Shown: positions 1 through 7,923 of the stretch, piece after piece | Layout of the letters: every line of letters starts with the position of its first letter | How positions within the stretch are numbered: position 1 is the first letter of the stretch | DNA from: Paramagnetospirillum kuznetsovii | GTDB taxonomy: Bacteria > Pseudomonadota > Alphaproteobacteria > Rhodospirillales > Magnetospirillaceae | Assembly: GCF_003284725.1 (NCBI RefSeq) | Contig: NZ_PGTO01000011.1 | Coordinates: 57,232-121,231 of the forward strand | Direction of reading: 5' to 3' | Length of the DNA: 64,000 bases | Translations under genes and position numbers: made by a program | Notes under the pieces: generated by a model | Databases searched by the model: none | The model's input: the letters and a program-made list of their open reading frames with translations, nothing else | What the model was told of the DNA's origin: nothing

Positions 1-500
1 TGCCGGTTCATGGCGAGGCCCGCCATCTTCAGGAACACGCAAGGCTGGCCAAGGCCTGCGGCGTACCGGAAGCCTTCGAGATCGGCAACGGCACCATGTT
101 GCGGCTGGCCCCCGGTCCGGTCGAAGTGGTCGATTACGTTCCCACCGGCCGTCTCTGCGTCGATGGACCCCGTCTGGTGCGGCTGGATTCCGAGATTCTG
201 CGCAACCGTCGCCGCATGGTCTATAACGGCTCGGCAGTGGTTACCGTGGTGGTGGACCGCAACGGCAAGCTGATGGGCGATCCGCAACTGACCGCGTTGG
301 GGCTGCTGGACGCCGGGCACGAGGCGGAAGAACACGACGTCGTCGTCGAAGCCATCCGCGACGCCATCGAGGAATTGCCGCTAAAGGCCAAGCGCGACGA
401 CGGCATCGTGCGGGAGACGGCGCGGCTGGCGGTGCGCCGTTCGCTGAAGGAAACCCACGGCAAGAAACCCATTACCGATGTCCATCTGGTGCGAATCTAG
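1..500 (+). CDS. rnj: Ribonuclease J, C-terminal part (5' end outside window)
   Basis: The reading frame is open from the window edge, so only the last ~166 residues are present. RNase J is a metallo-beta-lactamase/beta-CASP ribonuclease that processes and degrades RNA with endo- and 5'-exonuclease activity in the cytoplasm. The visible part begins with PVHGEARH, the conserved beta-CASP motif whose His helps bind the catalytic metal. It continues through the linker and the small C-terminal domain, ending in VHLVRI and TAG at 498-500. Nothing upstream can be judged. The hemerythrin gene follows 45 bases downstream on the same strand. Confidence 0.88.
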   Translation, partial: PVHGEARHLQEHARLAKACGVPEAFEIGNGTMLRLAPGPVEVVDYVPTGRLCVDGPRLVRLDSEILRNRRRMVYNGSAVVTVVVDRNGKLMGDPQLTALGLLDAGHEAEEHDVVVEAIRDAIEELPLKAKRDDGIVRETARLAVRRSLKETHGKKPITDVHLVRI

Positions 501-545
501 AATCTGAATTAGAGTTTTTGGCAGGAAATAGAGGATCTGCGCCCA

Positions 546-950
546 ATGTCCTTGATCGAGTGGGATTCGTCTTTCAGCGTTGGGTCCGAGCGCATGGATG
601 CCGACCACCAGCGTCTGCTGACTCTGCTCAATCGCCTTTACGACGCATGGCATGGCGGCGAGGGGGTGGATGAATTGGGGTGGTTGTTCGACGAATTGCT
701 GGCTTATGCCGACACCCATTTCGCCGCCGAGGAAATGGCGTTGAAGTCCCGCAATTACCAGCGACTGGAAAAGCAACAGACCGATCATATCCGCCTGAAG
801 GCTTCGGTGATCGATTTCCGCAATCGCTATCTGAGCGGCGATACGCCAACGGTCCTGACCGAGGAGATGACCCAGTTCCTCAAGGACTGGCTGCTGCAGC
901 ATATCCTCGGCGAGGACATGCTCTACAAGGACAGCTTCAAGGGCGAGTAG
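546..950 (+). CDS. Bacteriohemerythrin-like protein with one altered iron ligand
   Basis: This 134-residue single-domain hemerythrin has the usual length of bacteriohemerythrins, which bind O2 at a carboxylate-bridged di-iron site. The ligand pattern is visible: His21, His58, Glu62, His81, His119 and Asp124. The position expected to hold the first His of the HxxxH pair is Gln77 (sequence KQQTDH). The spacing otherwise matches the canonical 22/58/62/77/81/117/122 pattern closely. The start is ATG at 546, preceded by GAGGA. It ends one base before the stop codon of the convergent oxidoreductase gene. Gln77 could lower iron affinity or open one coordination site, so O2 binding is not certain. 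Confidence 0.88.
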   Translation: MSLIEWDSSFSVGSERMDADHQRLLTLLNRLYDAWHGGEGVDELGWLFDELLAYADTHFAAEEMALKSRNYQRLEKQQTDHIRLKASVIDFRNRYLSGDTPTVLTEEMTQFLKDWLLQHILGEDMLYKDSFKGE

Positions 951-951
951 T

Positions 952-1902
952 CTAATCCACCGTCAGCACGATCTTGCCGCGCACATGGCCGCTTTTGCTG
1001 CGGTCCAGCGCCTCGGCGGCGTGGGGCAGGGGGAATTCCTCGATCTCGGGCGCGGCGAGAATGCCGCTGTCCATCAGCCCGGCCAGCCGCCGCAACTGGC
1101 CACCGTCGGGCTTGACGAACAGGTACTTCACCCGGATGCCCAGTTGCTCACCCAAGTCCTTGTCGGTCTTGTCGGTGATGGAGACCAGGATGCCGCCGGG
1201 CTTGACCGTCTGGTAGCTGCGGGTCAGCACCTCGCCGCCGACGGTGCCGTAAGCAAAATCGACGCCGTCCGGGCAAAGCGCCTTCACTTCGGTGACGAAA
1301 TCCTGGGCGGCGTAGTCGATGACATGGTCGGCGCCGAGGCCGCGCACATAGTCATGGTTGGCGGCTCCGGCGGTGGCGATCACCGTGGCGCCCGCCCATT
1401 TGGCCAGCGGCACCGCCAGACTGCCGACGCCGCCGGCCCCGGCGTGGATCAGCACGCTTTGGCCCGGCCGGACCTGGGCGACGTCGAACAGGGATTGCCA
1501 TGCGGTTAGTCCCGCCAGGGGAATGGTGGAGGCCTGGGCGAAGGATGCGTTGGCGGGCATGGGGGCCACCGCCGAGGCGTCCATGGTGACGTATTCGGCA
1601 TAGGTGCCCCATTGGATGTCGGGCTTGCGGCAGAACGACCACACCCGCTCGCCGATGGAAAAGCCGGTGACGCCCTCGCCCAGGGCGGCGATGGTGCCCG
1701 CCGCGTCCCAGCCGGGGATCAGCGGAAAGCCGCAGGGAAACAGGCGTGCCAGCCCGCCCTCGGCGATCTTCCAATCCACCGGATTGACCCCGGCGGCGCG
1801 CACCCGGATCAACACCTCGCCCGCCGCCGGGACCGGGGTGGCGATCTCGCGCCATTCCAAGGTCTCGGGCGGGCCGAAGCGATCCAGGATCATGGCCTTC
1901 AT
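952..1902 (-). CDS. Quinone oxidoreductase-like protein (zinc-free MDR family)
   Basis: A 316-residue medium-chain dehydrogenase/reductase of the NADPH:quinone oxidoreductase type. The N-terminal GroES-like domain carries AGVNPVDWK. The Rossmann domain carries the nucleotide motif HAGAGGVGSLAV at about residues 150-160. No structural zinc-binding cysteine cluster is seen. The start is the ATG at 1902-1900, which shares one base with the stop of the upstream CoA ligase (TGATG), so the two are translationally coupled. Upstream in-frame codons belong to the ligase region read in another frame and are not a fusion. The physiological substrate is unknown; enoyl or quinone-type reduction in the neighbouring aromatic-acid pathway is an inference. 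Confidence 0.85.
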   Translation of the reverse strand: MKAMILDRFGPPETLEWREIATPVPAAGEVLIRVRAAGVNPVDWKIAEGGLARLFPCGFPLIPGWDAAGTIAALGEGVTGFSIGERVWSFCRKPDIQWGTYAEYVTMDASAVAPMPANASFAQASTIPLAGLTAWQSLFDVAQVRPGQSVLIHAGAGGVGSLAVPLAKWAGATVIATAGAANHDYVRGLGADHVIDYAAQDFVTEVKALCPDGVDFAYGTVGGEVLTRSYQTVKPGGILVSITDKTDKDLGEQLGIRVKYLFVKPDGGQLRRLAGLMDSGILAAPEIEEFPLPHAAEALDRSKSGHVRGKIVLTVD

Positions 1903-3401
1903 CAGCCGCCTTCCCGCAGCTTGAAGCGCTGGACTTTGCCGGTGGCGGTGCGGGGGATGGCGTCCAGGAAGCGGACGTTGCGCGGACATTTGAAGATGGC
2001 CAGCTTGGCGCGCAGCGACTCGATGATGCGCGCTTCCAGAATGGGCGGATGCTCGTCCACCTCGGCCACCGCGTAAAGGACGAGGCGAATCAACCCGTCC
2101 TCGTTGGGAATACCCACCGCCACCGCGTCGGCGACTCCCGGTACCATCAAGGCGGCTTCTTCGACTTCGGAAGGGCTGACCCATTGGCCGGACACCTTGA
2201 TCATGTCGTCCGAGCGGCCCTGGGGCGTCCAATAGCCGTCGGCGTCGAAGGCGAAGACGTCGCCGGTCTTCCACCAGCCGTCGCGCAAGACCCGCTGGGT
2301 GACATCGGGCCGATTGTGGTAGCGGCGGAACAGCGAGTCCATGCGCACCCACAAATCCCCGGCCGTGTCGGGGGTGGTGATCTCGGTCCCGTCGGGGCTG
2401 CGCAACCGTACCTCGGCCCAGGGCAGTGGCTTGCCGCAGGCGCCGGGTTTCATGTCGGCGGGCGTGCTGGCGATGAACAGGAACAGCGCCTCGGTGGCGC
2501 CGATGCCTTCCAACATCAAGCCGCCGGTCTCCTCCATCCAGCGACGGCACAATTCGGCGGGCAAGTTCTCTCCCGCCGAGACCCAGGTCTTGACGCCCCG
2601 GAACGCCTCGGTGGCGCAGGCGCCGTCCTTGAGCAGCAGGCGATAGAGCGAAGGGACCGAAAGGACCACCTTGGGCCGGGCGGTGGTGATGACCTGGGCG
2701 GCGGCGGCGGCATCCGGCCAGCCGCGATGCAGAACCAGCGTCGCGCCACAGCGTAATCCGCCGATCAGGCAATGGCCCAGCGGATAGGCGAAGAACAGCT
2801 TCGAGGTGGAGAATATCCGATCGCCGGGATTGACGCCCAGATTCTCGCGCACATGGCGTTCGCCCAGGGCGATGGAGGCATGGACGTGGATGGCCCCTTT
2901 TGGCTGACCGGTGGTACCGGAGGTGTACATCCACAAGGCGGTATCCTCGGGATCCATATCGGCCGAGACCAACTGATCGGATGATCCGGCCAGGAACGCC
3001 TCCAACTCGTCGGAAAACACCATGCGGGGCGAGACATGGGCCATGGTGGCCGCTTCACGTGCCAAATCGGCAAGGGCGCTTTCCGCCAAGAGCAGGGGGG
3101 CGCAACTGTCGCCGAAGGCATGGGCCAGATCCTTTGCGGCCATGCGGGTGTTCAGCGCCACGGCGGCGAAGCCCGCTTTCATGGCGCCCAAATAGGCGGC
3201 CACCAGTTCGGGGCCGTCGTCCAACAGCAGCAGGACGGGCTGCTGGCGCTGGACGCCCGCAAGGGTCATGGCGTTGCCGTAGCGGCAAGCCAGTCGGTCC
3301 AACTGGGAATAGGTCAGGGTCGTCTCACCGCAGATCAGGGCAAGGCTATCGCCTCGGCCGACGGCAAGGCTCGGCCCCAAGATATCGTCGGCGCCATTCA
3401 T
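1902..3401 (-). CDS. Benzoate-CoA ligase family protein (AMP-forming)
   Basis: A 499-residue member of the ANL adenylating superfamily. It has the ATP-binding loop YTSGTTGQPKGA (about residues 160-171), the hinge region TGDVFAFDADGYWTPQGRSD followed by MIKVSGQWVSP, and a C-terminal catalytic lysine in RTATGKVQRFKLRE. The family activates aryl acids such as benzoate or 2-aminobenzoate to CoA thioesters, the entry step of anaerobic aromatic degradation. The exact acid cannot be read from the sequence. I chose the ATG at 3401 because AAGGGTG lies nine bases upstream. A binding-protein gene lies upstream across a terminator-like hairpin, and a reductase is coupled downstream. Confidence 0.85.
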   Translation of the reverse strand: MNGADDILGPSLAVGRGDSLALICGETTLTYSQLDRLACRYGNAMTLAGVQRQQPVLLLLDDGPELVAAYLGAMKAGFAAVALNTRMAAKDLAHAFGDSCAPLLLAESALADLAREAATMAHVSPRMVFSDELEAFLAGSSDQLVSADMDPEDTALWMYTSGTTGQPKGAIHVHASIALGERHVRENLGVNPGDRIFSTSKLFFAYPLGHCLIGGLRCGATLVLHRGWPDAAAAAQVITTARPKVVLSVPSLYRLLLKDGACATEAFRGVKTWVSAGENLPAELCRRWMEETGGLMLEGIGATEALFLFIASTPADMKPGACGKPLPWAEVRLRSPDGTEITTPDTAGDLWVRMDSLFRRYHNRPDVTQRVLRDGWWKTGDVFAFDADGYWTPQGRSDDMIKVSGQWVSPSEVEEAALMVPGVADAVAVGIPNEDGLIRLVLYAVAEVDEHPPILEARIIESLRAKLAIFKCPRNVRFLDAIPRTATGKVQRFKLREGG

Positions 3402-3416
3402 GGCAATCACCCTTGG

Positions 3417-3464
3417 AAAGAAAAGGCGAGCCGCCACCAACCCCATTGGGGCGGACGGCTCGCC
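3417..3464 (-). terminator. Rho-independent terminator/attenuator between binding protein and CoA ligase
   Basis: On the minus strand GGCGAGCCG pairs with CGGCTCGCC (arms at 3456-3464 and 3425-3433), with extra pairing in the loop. The second arm is followed directly by TTTTCTTT. It sits 13 bases after the stop of the binding-protein gene and just before the ligase ribosome binding site. It probably reduces read-through, which would give more binding protein than ligase. Confidence 0.7.
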
Positions 3465-3476
3465 GATTGTCGCGAC

Positions 3477-4631
3477 CTATTCGACGATGATCCAGTCACC
3501 GTTCTTGATCTCGACCATTTTGAAGGACTCGAGGCCGAGTCCCATATGGTCGGTGGGCGAATAGGTGTAGATGCCGGTGGTGGCGACGAAGTCCTTGGTC
3601 TGCTCGATGGCGTCGCGGACCTTGGCCTTGTCGGTGGTTCCGGCACGCTTGAAGGCGTCGATGGCCATCATCAGGGCATCGATGCCGTGACCGGGCAGCG
3701 GACCGGCTTCCAGCGGCTTGTTGTGTTCCTCGTATTCCTTCTTGAAGTCCATGGTGACCTTCTTCTGACGGTCACTGGCAGGCAGCTGATCGGCGACGGC
3801 CTGAGCACCGGCCGGCAGGCGCATGCCGTCGGCGGCGGTGCCGACCAGGCGCAGGAACTCCTTGGAGGCGACGCCGTGGGACTGGTAGGTCGGCAGGTTG
3901 AGGCCCATCTGCTTGAGGTTCTTGGTCACCACGGCGGGGCCGGTGCCGGTACCGAAGATGAACAGGGCCTGCACGCCCGCCGTGCCGCGGATCTTGGTCA
4001 ATTGCGGCGTGACGTCGGGATCCTTCGGCGAATAGACCTCGTCGATCAGGATCTCGATGCCGTAATTGGGGGCCAGCTTGACGGTCTGGTCATGACCGGA
4101 CTTGCCGAAGCCCACATTCTCGGACAGCAGGGCGATCTTGGTCAGCCCGCGCTTCTTCAGGTCGGTCATGACCTTTTCGGCGGCCAGACGGTCGGACTGG
4201 GGAAACTTGAAGGTCCACTTGCGGACCGGATCGCCGATGGCGGTGCCACCGCCCAGGGACATATAGGGCATCTCGGCGCGTTCCATCAGGCTGAGAACGG
4301 CCATGCTGGTGGGCGTGCCCGATCCGCCGATGATGAGGTCCACCTTGTCGTTCTCGATCAGGCGCTTGACGAAGGTGGTGGCCTTTTCCGGCTCGGAGCC
4401 GTCGTCATAGATGATCGCCTGGATCTTGCGGCCCAGCACGCCACCCTGGGCGTTGACCTTGTCGATCATGTAATCGAAGGTCCGCTTCTGGGGGTCGCCC
4501 ATGGGCGACATCTGACCGGTGACCGACAGGAACATTCCGATCTTAATGTCGTCGGCCGCGCTCGCGGCATTGGTGCCGCACAAACCCATGACAACCGCCA
4601 GGCCAAACCCGGCTGCACGCTTCCAGCTCAT
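3477..4631 (-). CDS. ABC transporter substrate-binding protein (branched-chain amino acid/aromatic acid type)
   Basis: A 384-residue periplasmic binding protein of the Peripla_BP_6 (LivJ-like) class. A cleavable signal peptide is clear: basic MSWKR, a hydrophobic stretch, then a cut after NAASA. The mature protein opens with DDIKIGMFLSVTGQMSPMGD, typical of the family. No permease or ATPase genes of the Liv type are in the window, so the partners must be elsewhere. Its position before an aryl-CoA ligase suggests it binds an aromatic acid rather than leucine; that is inference. It is divergent from a GntR-type regulator, with a palindrome over its likely promoter. Confidence 0.88.
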   Translation of the reverse strand: MSWKRAAGFGLAVVMGLCGTNAASAADDIKIGMFLSVTGQMSPMGDPQKRTFDYMIDKVNAQGGVLGRKIQAIIYDDGSEPEKATTFVKRLIENDKVDLIIGGSGTPTSMAVLSLMERAEMPYMSLGGGTAIGDPVRKWTFKFPQSDRLAAEKVMTDLKKRGLTKIALLSENVGFGKSGHDQTVKLAPNYGIEILIDEVYSPKDPDVTPQLTKIRGTAGVQALFIFGTGTGPAVVTKNLKQMGLNLPTYQSHGVASKEFLRLVGTAADGMRLPAGAQAVADQLPASDRQKKVTMDFKKEYEEHNKPLEAGPLPGHGIDALMMAIDAFKRAGTTDKAKVRDAIEQTKDFVATTGIYTYSPTDHMGLGLESFKMVEIKNGDWIIVE

Positions 4632-4681
4632 TGAACACCTCCACAGTGTGATTGACGTCTGCTTCTTTATCGGCAGTTCTT

Positions 4682-4717
4682 TGTCGGTATTGTAGTACCG
4701 AATTGCGCAAAAGCCAA
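4682..4717 (-). promoter_or_regulatory. Probable promoter of the binding protein-CoA ligase cluster
   Basis: On the minus strand TTGGCT (4717-4712) is followed after 17 bases by TACAAT (4694-4689). This gives a leader of about 50 bases before the ATG at 4631. The -10 hexamer lies inside the palindrome annotated at 4684-4701. Confidence 0.6.
4684..4701. promoter_or_regulatory. Probable GntR/FadR-type operator
   Basis: A perfect 18-base inverted repeat, TCGGTA-TTGTAG-TACCGA, lies between the divergent binding-protein and regulator genes. Its GGTA...TACC arms resemble the GT...AC half-sites of FadR-subfamily operators. It covers the -10 box of the minus-strand promoter, so binding should block transcription of the cluster. 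Confidence 0.6.
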
Positions 4718-4812
4718 AGCCTCTATTTGGCTAGGGCGTATAGGGTACGCTTGACGAAAGGTGCTGCCAAGCGCACCATTGAATTGTAGCGAAATGTAAC
4801 GGCGCGGTTGCC

Positions 4813-5541
4813 ATGAAAGATGCATCCAAGCTGGGCAACAGGCCCAGTGGGTTGGTCTCGGAAAGGGTCGCCGACCGCATTCTGGCGCGCATCGCGTCGG
4901 GGGAGTGGGGGCCGGGACACCGGCTGCCGGGGGAGCGGCACCTGGCCGAGGATATGGGAGTAAGCCGCGTCTCGGTCCGCGCCGCGCTCCAAAGCCTGAA
5001 GACCCAGGGGTTGCTTGACGCCGTCCAGGGCGGCGGCACGCGGGTCATCGCCACCACGGCCGCCATGGACCCCGGCATGCTGGAACTGGTGCGGGTCAAT
5101 GGCGAGAACCTGACCGATCTTGCGGAAATCCGCTCCATTCTCGAAGTTTGGGCGGCGGGCCGCGCCGCCCGGCGCAGGACCGAGGCGGATATCGCCGCAC
5201 TGGACGCCATCATGACGGCGACCAAGGCCGATATCGACGCGGGCAAACATAAGAGCGAAAACGACATCCGCTTCCATCTCGCCATCGCCAAGGCATCCAG
5301 CAGTGGCATCTACATGCATTTCGTCGCCATGATCCGGGGCATGCTCAGCGAGATGGTGGACTATCATCGCTACGAGTTGTTTCCCACCCGCGACGACGAT
5401 CACCGCATTCTCAGCCAGCATCAGGCCATTTTCGACGGCATTCGCACAGGTGACGCCGATGCCGCCCAATCGGCCATGAAAGAGCATTTGGGCTGGGTGC
5501 TGGAGCGCTATGCCAAGCAGCATAACAACAAGAAATCGTAA
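4813..5541 (+). CDS. FadR-subfamily GntR transcriptional regulator (FCD domain)
   Basis: A 242-residue regulator. The N-terminal winged helix-turn-helix is seen at about residues 15-75, with LPGERHLAEDMGVSRVSVR as the core and QGGGTRV as the wing. An all-helical FCD effector domain follows at about 95-225, with His residues (FHLAIAKA, DDDHRIL) that may bind a metal in this fold. Such proteins usually repress a neighbouring catabolic operon until a carboxylate ligand binds. It is divergent from the binding protein/aryl-CoA ligase cluster and probably acts on the palindrome at 4684-4701. The start ATG has only a weak ribosome binding site. Confidence 0.87.
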   Translation: MKDASKLGNRPSGLVSERVADRILARIASGEWGPGHRLPGERHLAEDMGVSRVSVRAALQSLKTQGLLDAVQGGGTRVIATTAAMDPGMLELVRVNGENLTDLAEIRSILEVWAAGRAARRRTEADIAALDAIMTATKADIDAGKHKSENDIRFHLAIAKASSSGIYMHFVAMIRGMLSEMVDYHRYELFPTRDDDHRILSQHQAIFDGIRTGDADAAQSAMKEHLGWVLERYAKQHNNKKS

Positions 5542-5609
5542 CAGCCGCATGGTATGCCCCGCCGGGTTCGTCTGCTATGGTGCGGGTGGACCATTTGCGA
5601 GGACTTGCG

Positions 5610-7082
5610 ATGAAGCGAAACAGAAATGCCAAGATCATTGCCACCCTGGGGCCGGCGTCTTCCACCCCCGAGGAGATCGAAAGCCTGTTCATCGCCGGGG
5701 CCGATGTATTTCGGCTGAACTTCAGCCATGGCACCCATGCCGACCACAAGGCCCGGCTGGACGCCATTCGCGAGTTGGAGAAGAAGGTTCAGCGTCCCAT
5801 CGCGGTGCTGGCCGATCTGCAAGGCCCCAAGCTGCGGGTGGGCGATTTCGAGATCGGCAAGGTCCGCATCGAAAACGGTAATCTGTTCCGCCTGGACATG
5901 GACCCGGCCCTGGGCACCGACAAGCGTGCCCCGCTGCTGCATCCCGAGGTGTTCGCCGCTCTCAATGTGGGCAGCGAACTGCTCATCGACGACGGCAAGG
6001 TCCGTCTGCGGGTGGAACGCCACGGCGCCGATTTCGCCGAGACCAGGGTTCTGGTCGGCGGCGAGGTCTCCAACCACAAGGGCGTCAACGTTCCCGACGT
6101 GGTTCTGCCCATCTCGCCGCTGACCGAGAAGGATCTGGCCGATCTGGAATTCGCGGTGGAGATGGGGGCCGACTGGATCGCCCTGTCCTTCGTCCAGCGT
6201 CCCTCCGACGTGGCCGAGGCGCGGCGTCTGGTGTCCGCCCATGTGGGATCGCGCGTCCGCATTCTGTCCAAGCTGGAAAAGCCCTCCGCCATCGACCATC
6301 TCATCGACATCATCGACCTGTCCGATGCGGTGATGGTCGCGCGCGGCGATCTGGGCGTCGAGTGTCCGTCCGAGATGGTGCCGATCCTGCAAAAGCGCAT
6401 CGTCCGGGCTTGCCGTCTGGCGGGCAAGCCGGTGGTGGTGGCGACTCAGATGCTGGATTCCATGGTTCATTCGCCGACGCCCACCCGCGCCGAGGCCTCC
6501 GACGTGGCGACCGCCGTCTATGACGGCGCCGACGCGGTGATGCTGTCGGCCGAGACGGCGTCCGGCGACTTCCCCAAGGAAGCGGTCACCATGATGGATC
6601 GCATCATCGGGCAGGTGGAAAAGGACGAGCATTACCGGGTCATCACCGACGCTTCCCGCCTGGAGCCGGAACACACCACCCGCGACGCCATCAGCGCGGC
6701 GGCGCGCCAAGTCGCCCACACCCTGGGCGCGGCGGCCATCGTCACCTTCACCTCGTCGGGCTCCACCACCTTGCGCGCCGCCCGCGAGCGGCCGGAACAG
6801 CCCATCTTGTCGGTGACCTCGGACGTCGAGGTGGCTCGGCAGATGGCACTGGTCTGGGGCGCCCATTCCATCATGGCAAAGGATGTGCGCAGCTTTACCG
6901 AAATGGTGCAAAAGGCGGTGCATTTCGCCCAAAGCGAGGGCTTCGCCACCATCGGCGACAAGGTGATCATTACGGCGGGCGTGCCGTTCGGCTTCTCGGG
7001 AACGACCAATGTGCTGCGCGTCGCCGAAATCGAAGACCCCAACGCACCGCACGGCCCCTATCGTCATGTGAGCAACGAATAA
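5610..7082 (+). CDS. pyk: Pyruvate kinase
   Basis: A 490-residue pyruvate kinase, converting phosphoenolpyruvate and ADP to pyruvate and ATP in the last step of glycolysis. The N-terminus KIIATLGPASS, the RLNFSHG substrate motif, the metal/catalytic region VMVARGDLGVE and VATQMLDSM, and the DGADAVMLSAETASG segment are all present, and the C-terminal regulatory domain is intact. I prefer the ATG at 5610 to an upstream GTG at 5577 because GAGGA precedes it at the right distance and the protein then begins with the normal family N-terminus. It is not obviously in an operon; the downstream gene is convergent. Confidence 0.96.
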   Translation: MKRNRNAKIIATLGPASSTPEEIESLFIAGADVFRLNFSHGTHADHKARLDAIRELEKKVQRPIAVLADLQGPKLRVGDFEIGKVRIENGNLFRLDMDPALGTDKRAPLLHPEVFAALNVGSELLIDDGKVRLRVERHGADFAETRVLVGGEVSNHKGVNVPDVVLPISPLTEKDLADLEFAVEMGADWIALSFVQRPSDVAEARRLVSAHVGSRVRILSKLEKPSAIDHLIDIIDLSDAVMVARGDLGVECPSEMVPILQKRIVRACRLAGKPVVVATQMLDSMVHSPTPTRAEASDVATAVYDGADAVMLSAETASGDFPKEAVTMMDRIIGQVEKDEHYRVITDASRLEPEHTTRDAISAAARQVAHTLGAAAIVTFTSSGSTTLRAARERPEQPILSVTSDVEVARQMALVWGAHSIMAKDVRSFTEMVQKAVHFAQSEGFATIGDKVIITAGVPFGFSGTTNVLRVAEIEDPNAPHGPYRHVSNE

Positions 7083-7099
7083 GACGCATGGTTTGAAGA

Positions 7100-7116
7100 G
7101 CGGGCGGGACGCCCGC
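7100..7116. repeat. GC hairpin repeat (GGA loop), between convergent genes
   Basis: GCGGGCG-GGA-CGCCCGC, a 7-bp stem with a three-base loop, lies between pyk and the convergent proline-rich protein gene. It belongs to the family also seen at 12342, 20371 and 39128. It has no T-run, so any terminator role is uncertain. Confidence 0.6.
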
Positions 7117-7120
7117 CCTG

Positions 7121-7624
7121 CTACTTGCAGCGCGGCAGTCGGGCCGCCTGTTCCAAGGTGGCCGTCGCGGCGGCGCGGGTCAGGCAGGGCGGCTCGGCCG
7201 GTGGTGCCGGGGGCTTGGGAGTCTGAACCACCGGCTTGGCGGTTGGAATCGGCGGCGGCGGCTTTGGGGCCGGTGGCGGCGTGACCATCTTGGGAGCGGG
7301 AGGAACCACGACCGGGATCGGAGCGATGGGAGCCGGTGCCACCGGTTCAGGGGCGCGGACGGCCGCGGGTTCCGGCGGTGGGGGAGGCGCCGTTGTCGCG
7401 ACGGCGGGCTTGGGGGGCGGCTCGGCACCCGGCATGTTCAGATAGGGCGACGGGCTTGAAATGGGCGGGCCGACCAAGACCTTGAGGACGCCGCCGACGC
7501 CGTCGACCACGTCGCCCAGCAGTCCCAGCGTGCCGCCCTCGGACTCCTTTTCAGGTTCCTCGGCCCTTGCGGGCTGGGCCGCCAGCCCCAAGGCCACGAT
7601 CAGCAGCGAGAGGCCAAGCCGCAT
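7121..7624 (-). CDS. Proline-rich exported protein of unknown function
   Basis: A 167-residue protein with a signal peptide (MRLGLSLLIVALGLAAQPARA, cut after ARA). A short Gly/Val segment (LLGDVVDGVGGVLKVLVG) follows, then about 90 residues very rich in Pro and Ala with PPAPKPPPP-type runs, and a short end containing two Cys (PPCLTRAAA and LPRCK). The long Pro/Ala tract suggests an extended periplasmic linker, but no known domain is recognised. The start ATG at 7624 lies 9 bases below the purS stop codon, so it is probably the last gene of a purC-purS operon. The functional link to purine synthesis is unclear. Confidence 0.72.
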   Translation of the reverse strand: MRLGLSLLIVALGLAAQPARAEEPEKESEGGTLGLLGDVVDGVGGVLKVLVGPPISSPSPYLNMPGAEPPPKPAVATTAPPPPPEPAAVRAPEPVAPAPIAPIPVVVPPAPKMVTPPPAPKPPPPIPTAKPVVQTPKPPAPPAEPPCLTRAAATATLEQAARLPRCK

Positions 7625-7632
7625 CGCCAATC

Positions 7633-7875
7633 TCAGTCCGCCAGATCGATGGTGTAGTTTTCGATCACGGTATTGGCCAGCAGGGCCTTGCACATCTGCT
7701 CGGCGGCGGCCTTGGCCTTGGCGGGATCGGTTTCGGCCAGATCCAACTCGATGTACTTGCCCTGGCGCACGTCGTTGACGCCGGAAAAACCCAGCGAGGC
7801 CAGGGCGTGCTGAACCGCCTTGCCCTGGGGGTCGAGAACGCCGTTCTTGAGGGTGATGTGGACTTTGGCTTTCAC
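7633..7875 (-). CDS. purS: Phosphoribosylformylglycinamidine synthase subunit PurS
   Basis: An 80-residue PurS, the small subunit that bridges PurQ and PurL in the FGAM synthase complex of purine biosynthesis. VKAKVHITLKNGVLDPQGKA is the family N-terminus, and the ferredoxin-like fold ends with NTVIENYTIDL. I chose the GTG at 7875, with GGAAAG six bases upstream; it gives the usual length and start. A TTG six codons earlier has no better signal. It follows purC by 48 bases. Its partners purQ and purL lie 51 kb away in this window. Confidence 0.93.
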   Translation of the reverse strand: MKAKVHITLKNGVLDPQGKAVQHALASLGFSGVNDVRQGKYIELDLAETDPAKAKAAAEQMCKALLANTVIENYTIDLAD

Positions 7876-7903
7876 GGGAGTCTTTCCGTTCAATGAAGAG
7901 GAG

Positions 7904-7923
7904 GGGGAGCGAGGCCGCTCCCC
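7904..7923 (-). terminator. Hairpin between purC and purS
   Basis: GGGGAGCG-AGGC-CGCTCCCC forms a perfect 8-bp stem starting at the purC stop codon. On the minus strand it is followed by a pyrimidine-rich CTCCTCTTCATT. It may partly terminate or stabilise the purC message. Confidence 0.45.

Noticed and set aside
1903..2934. Apparent N-terminal extension of the quinone oxidoreductase to about 660 residues
   Set aside because: The extra part is the CoA ligase region read in another frame; it is Arg/Pro-rich with no family resemblance. The TGATG coupling at 1902 explains the start.
4751..4779. Promoter for the GntR gene (TTGACG ... CACCAT)
   Set aside because: The -35 is good, but no acceptable -10 lies at 16-18 bases, so I do not list it as a feature.
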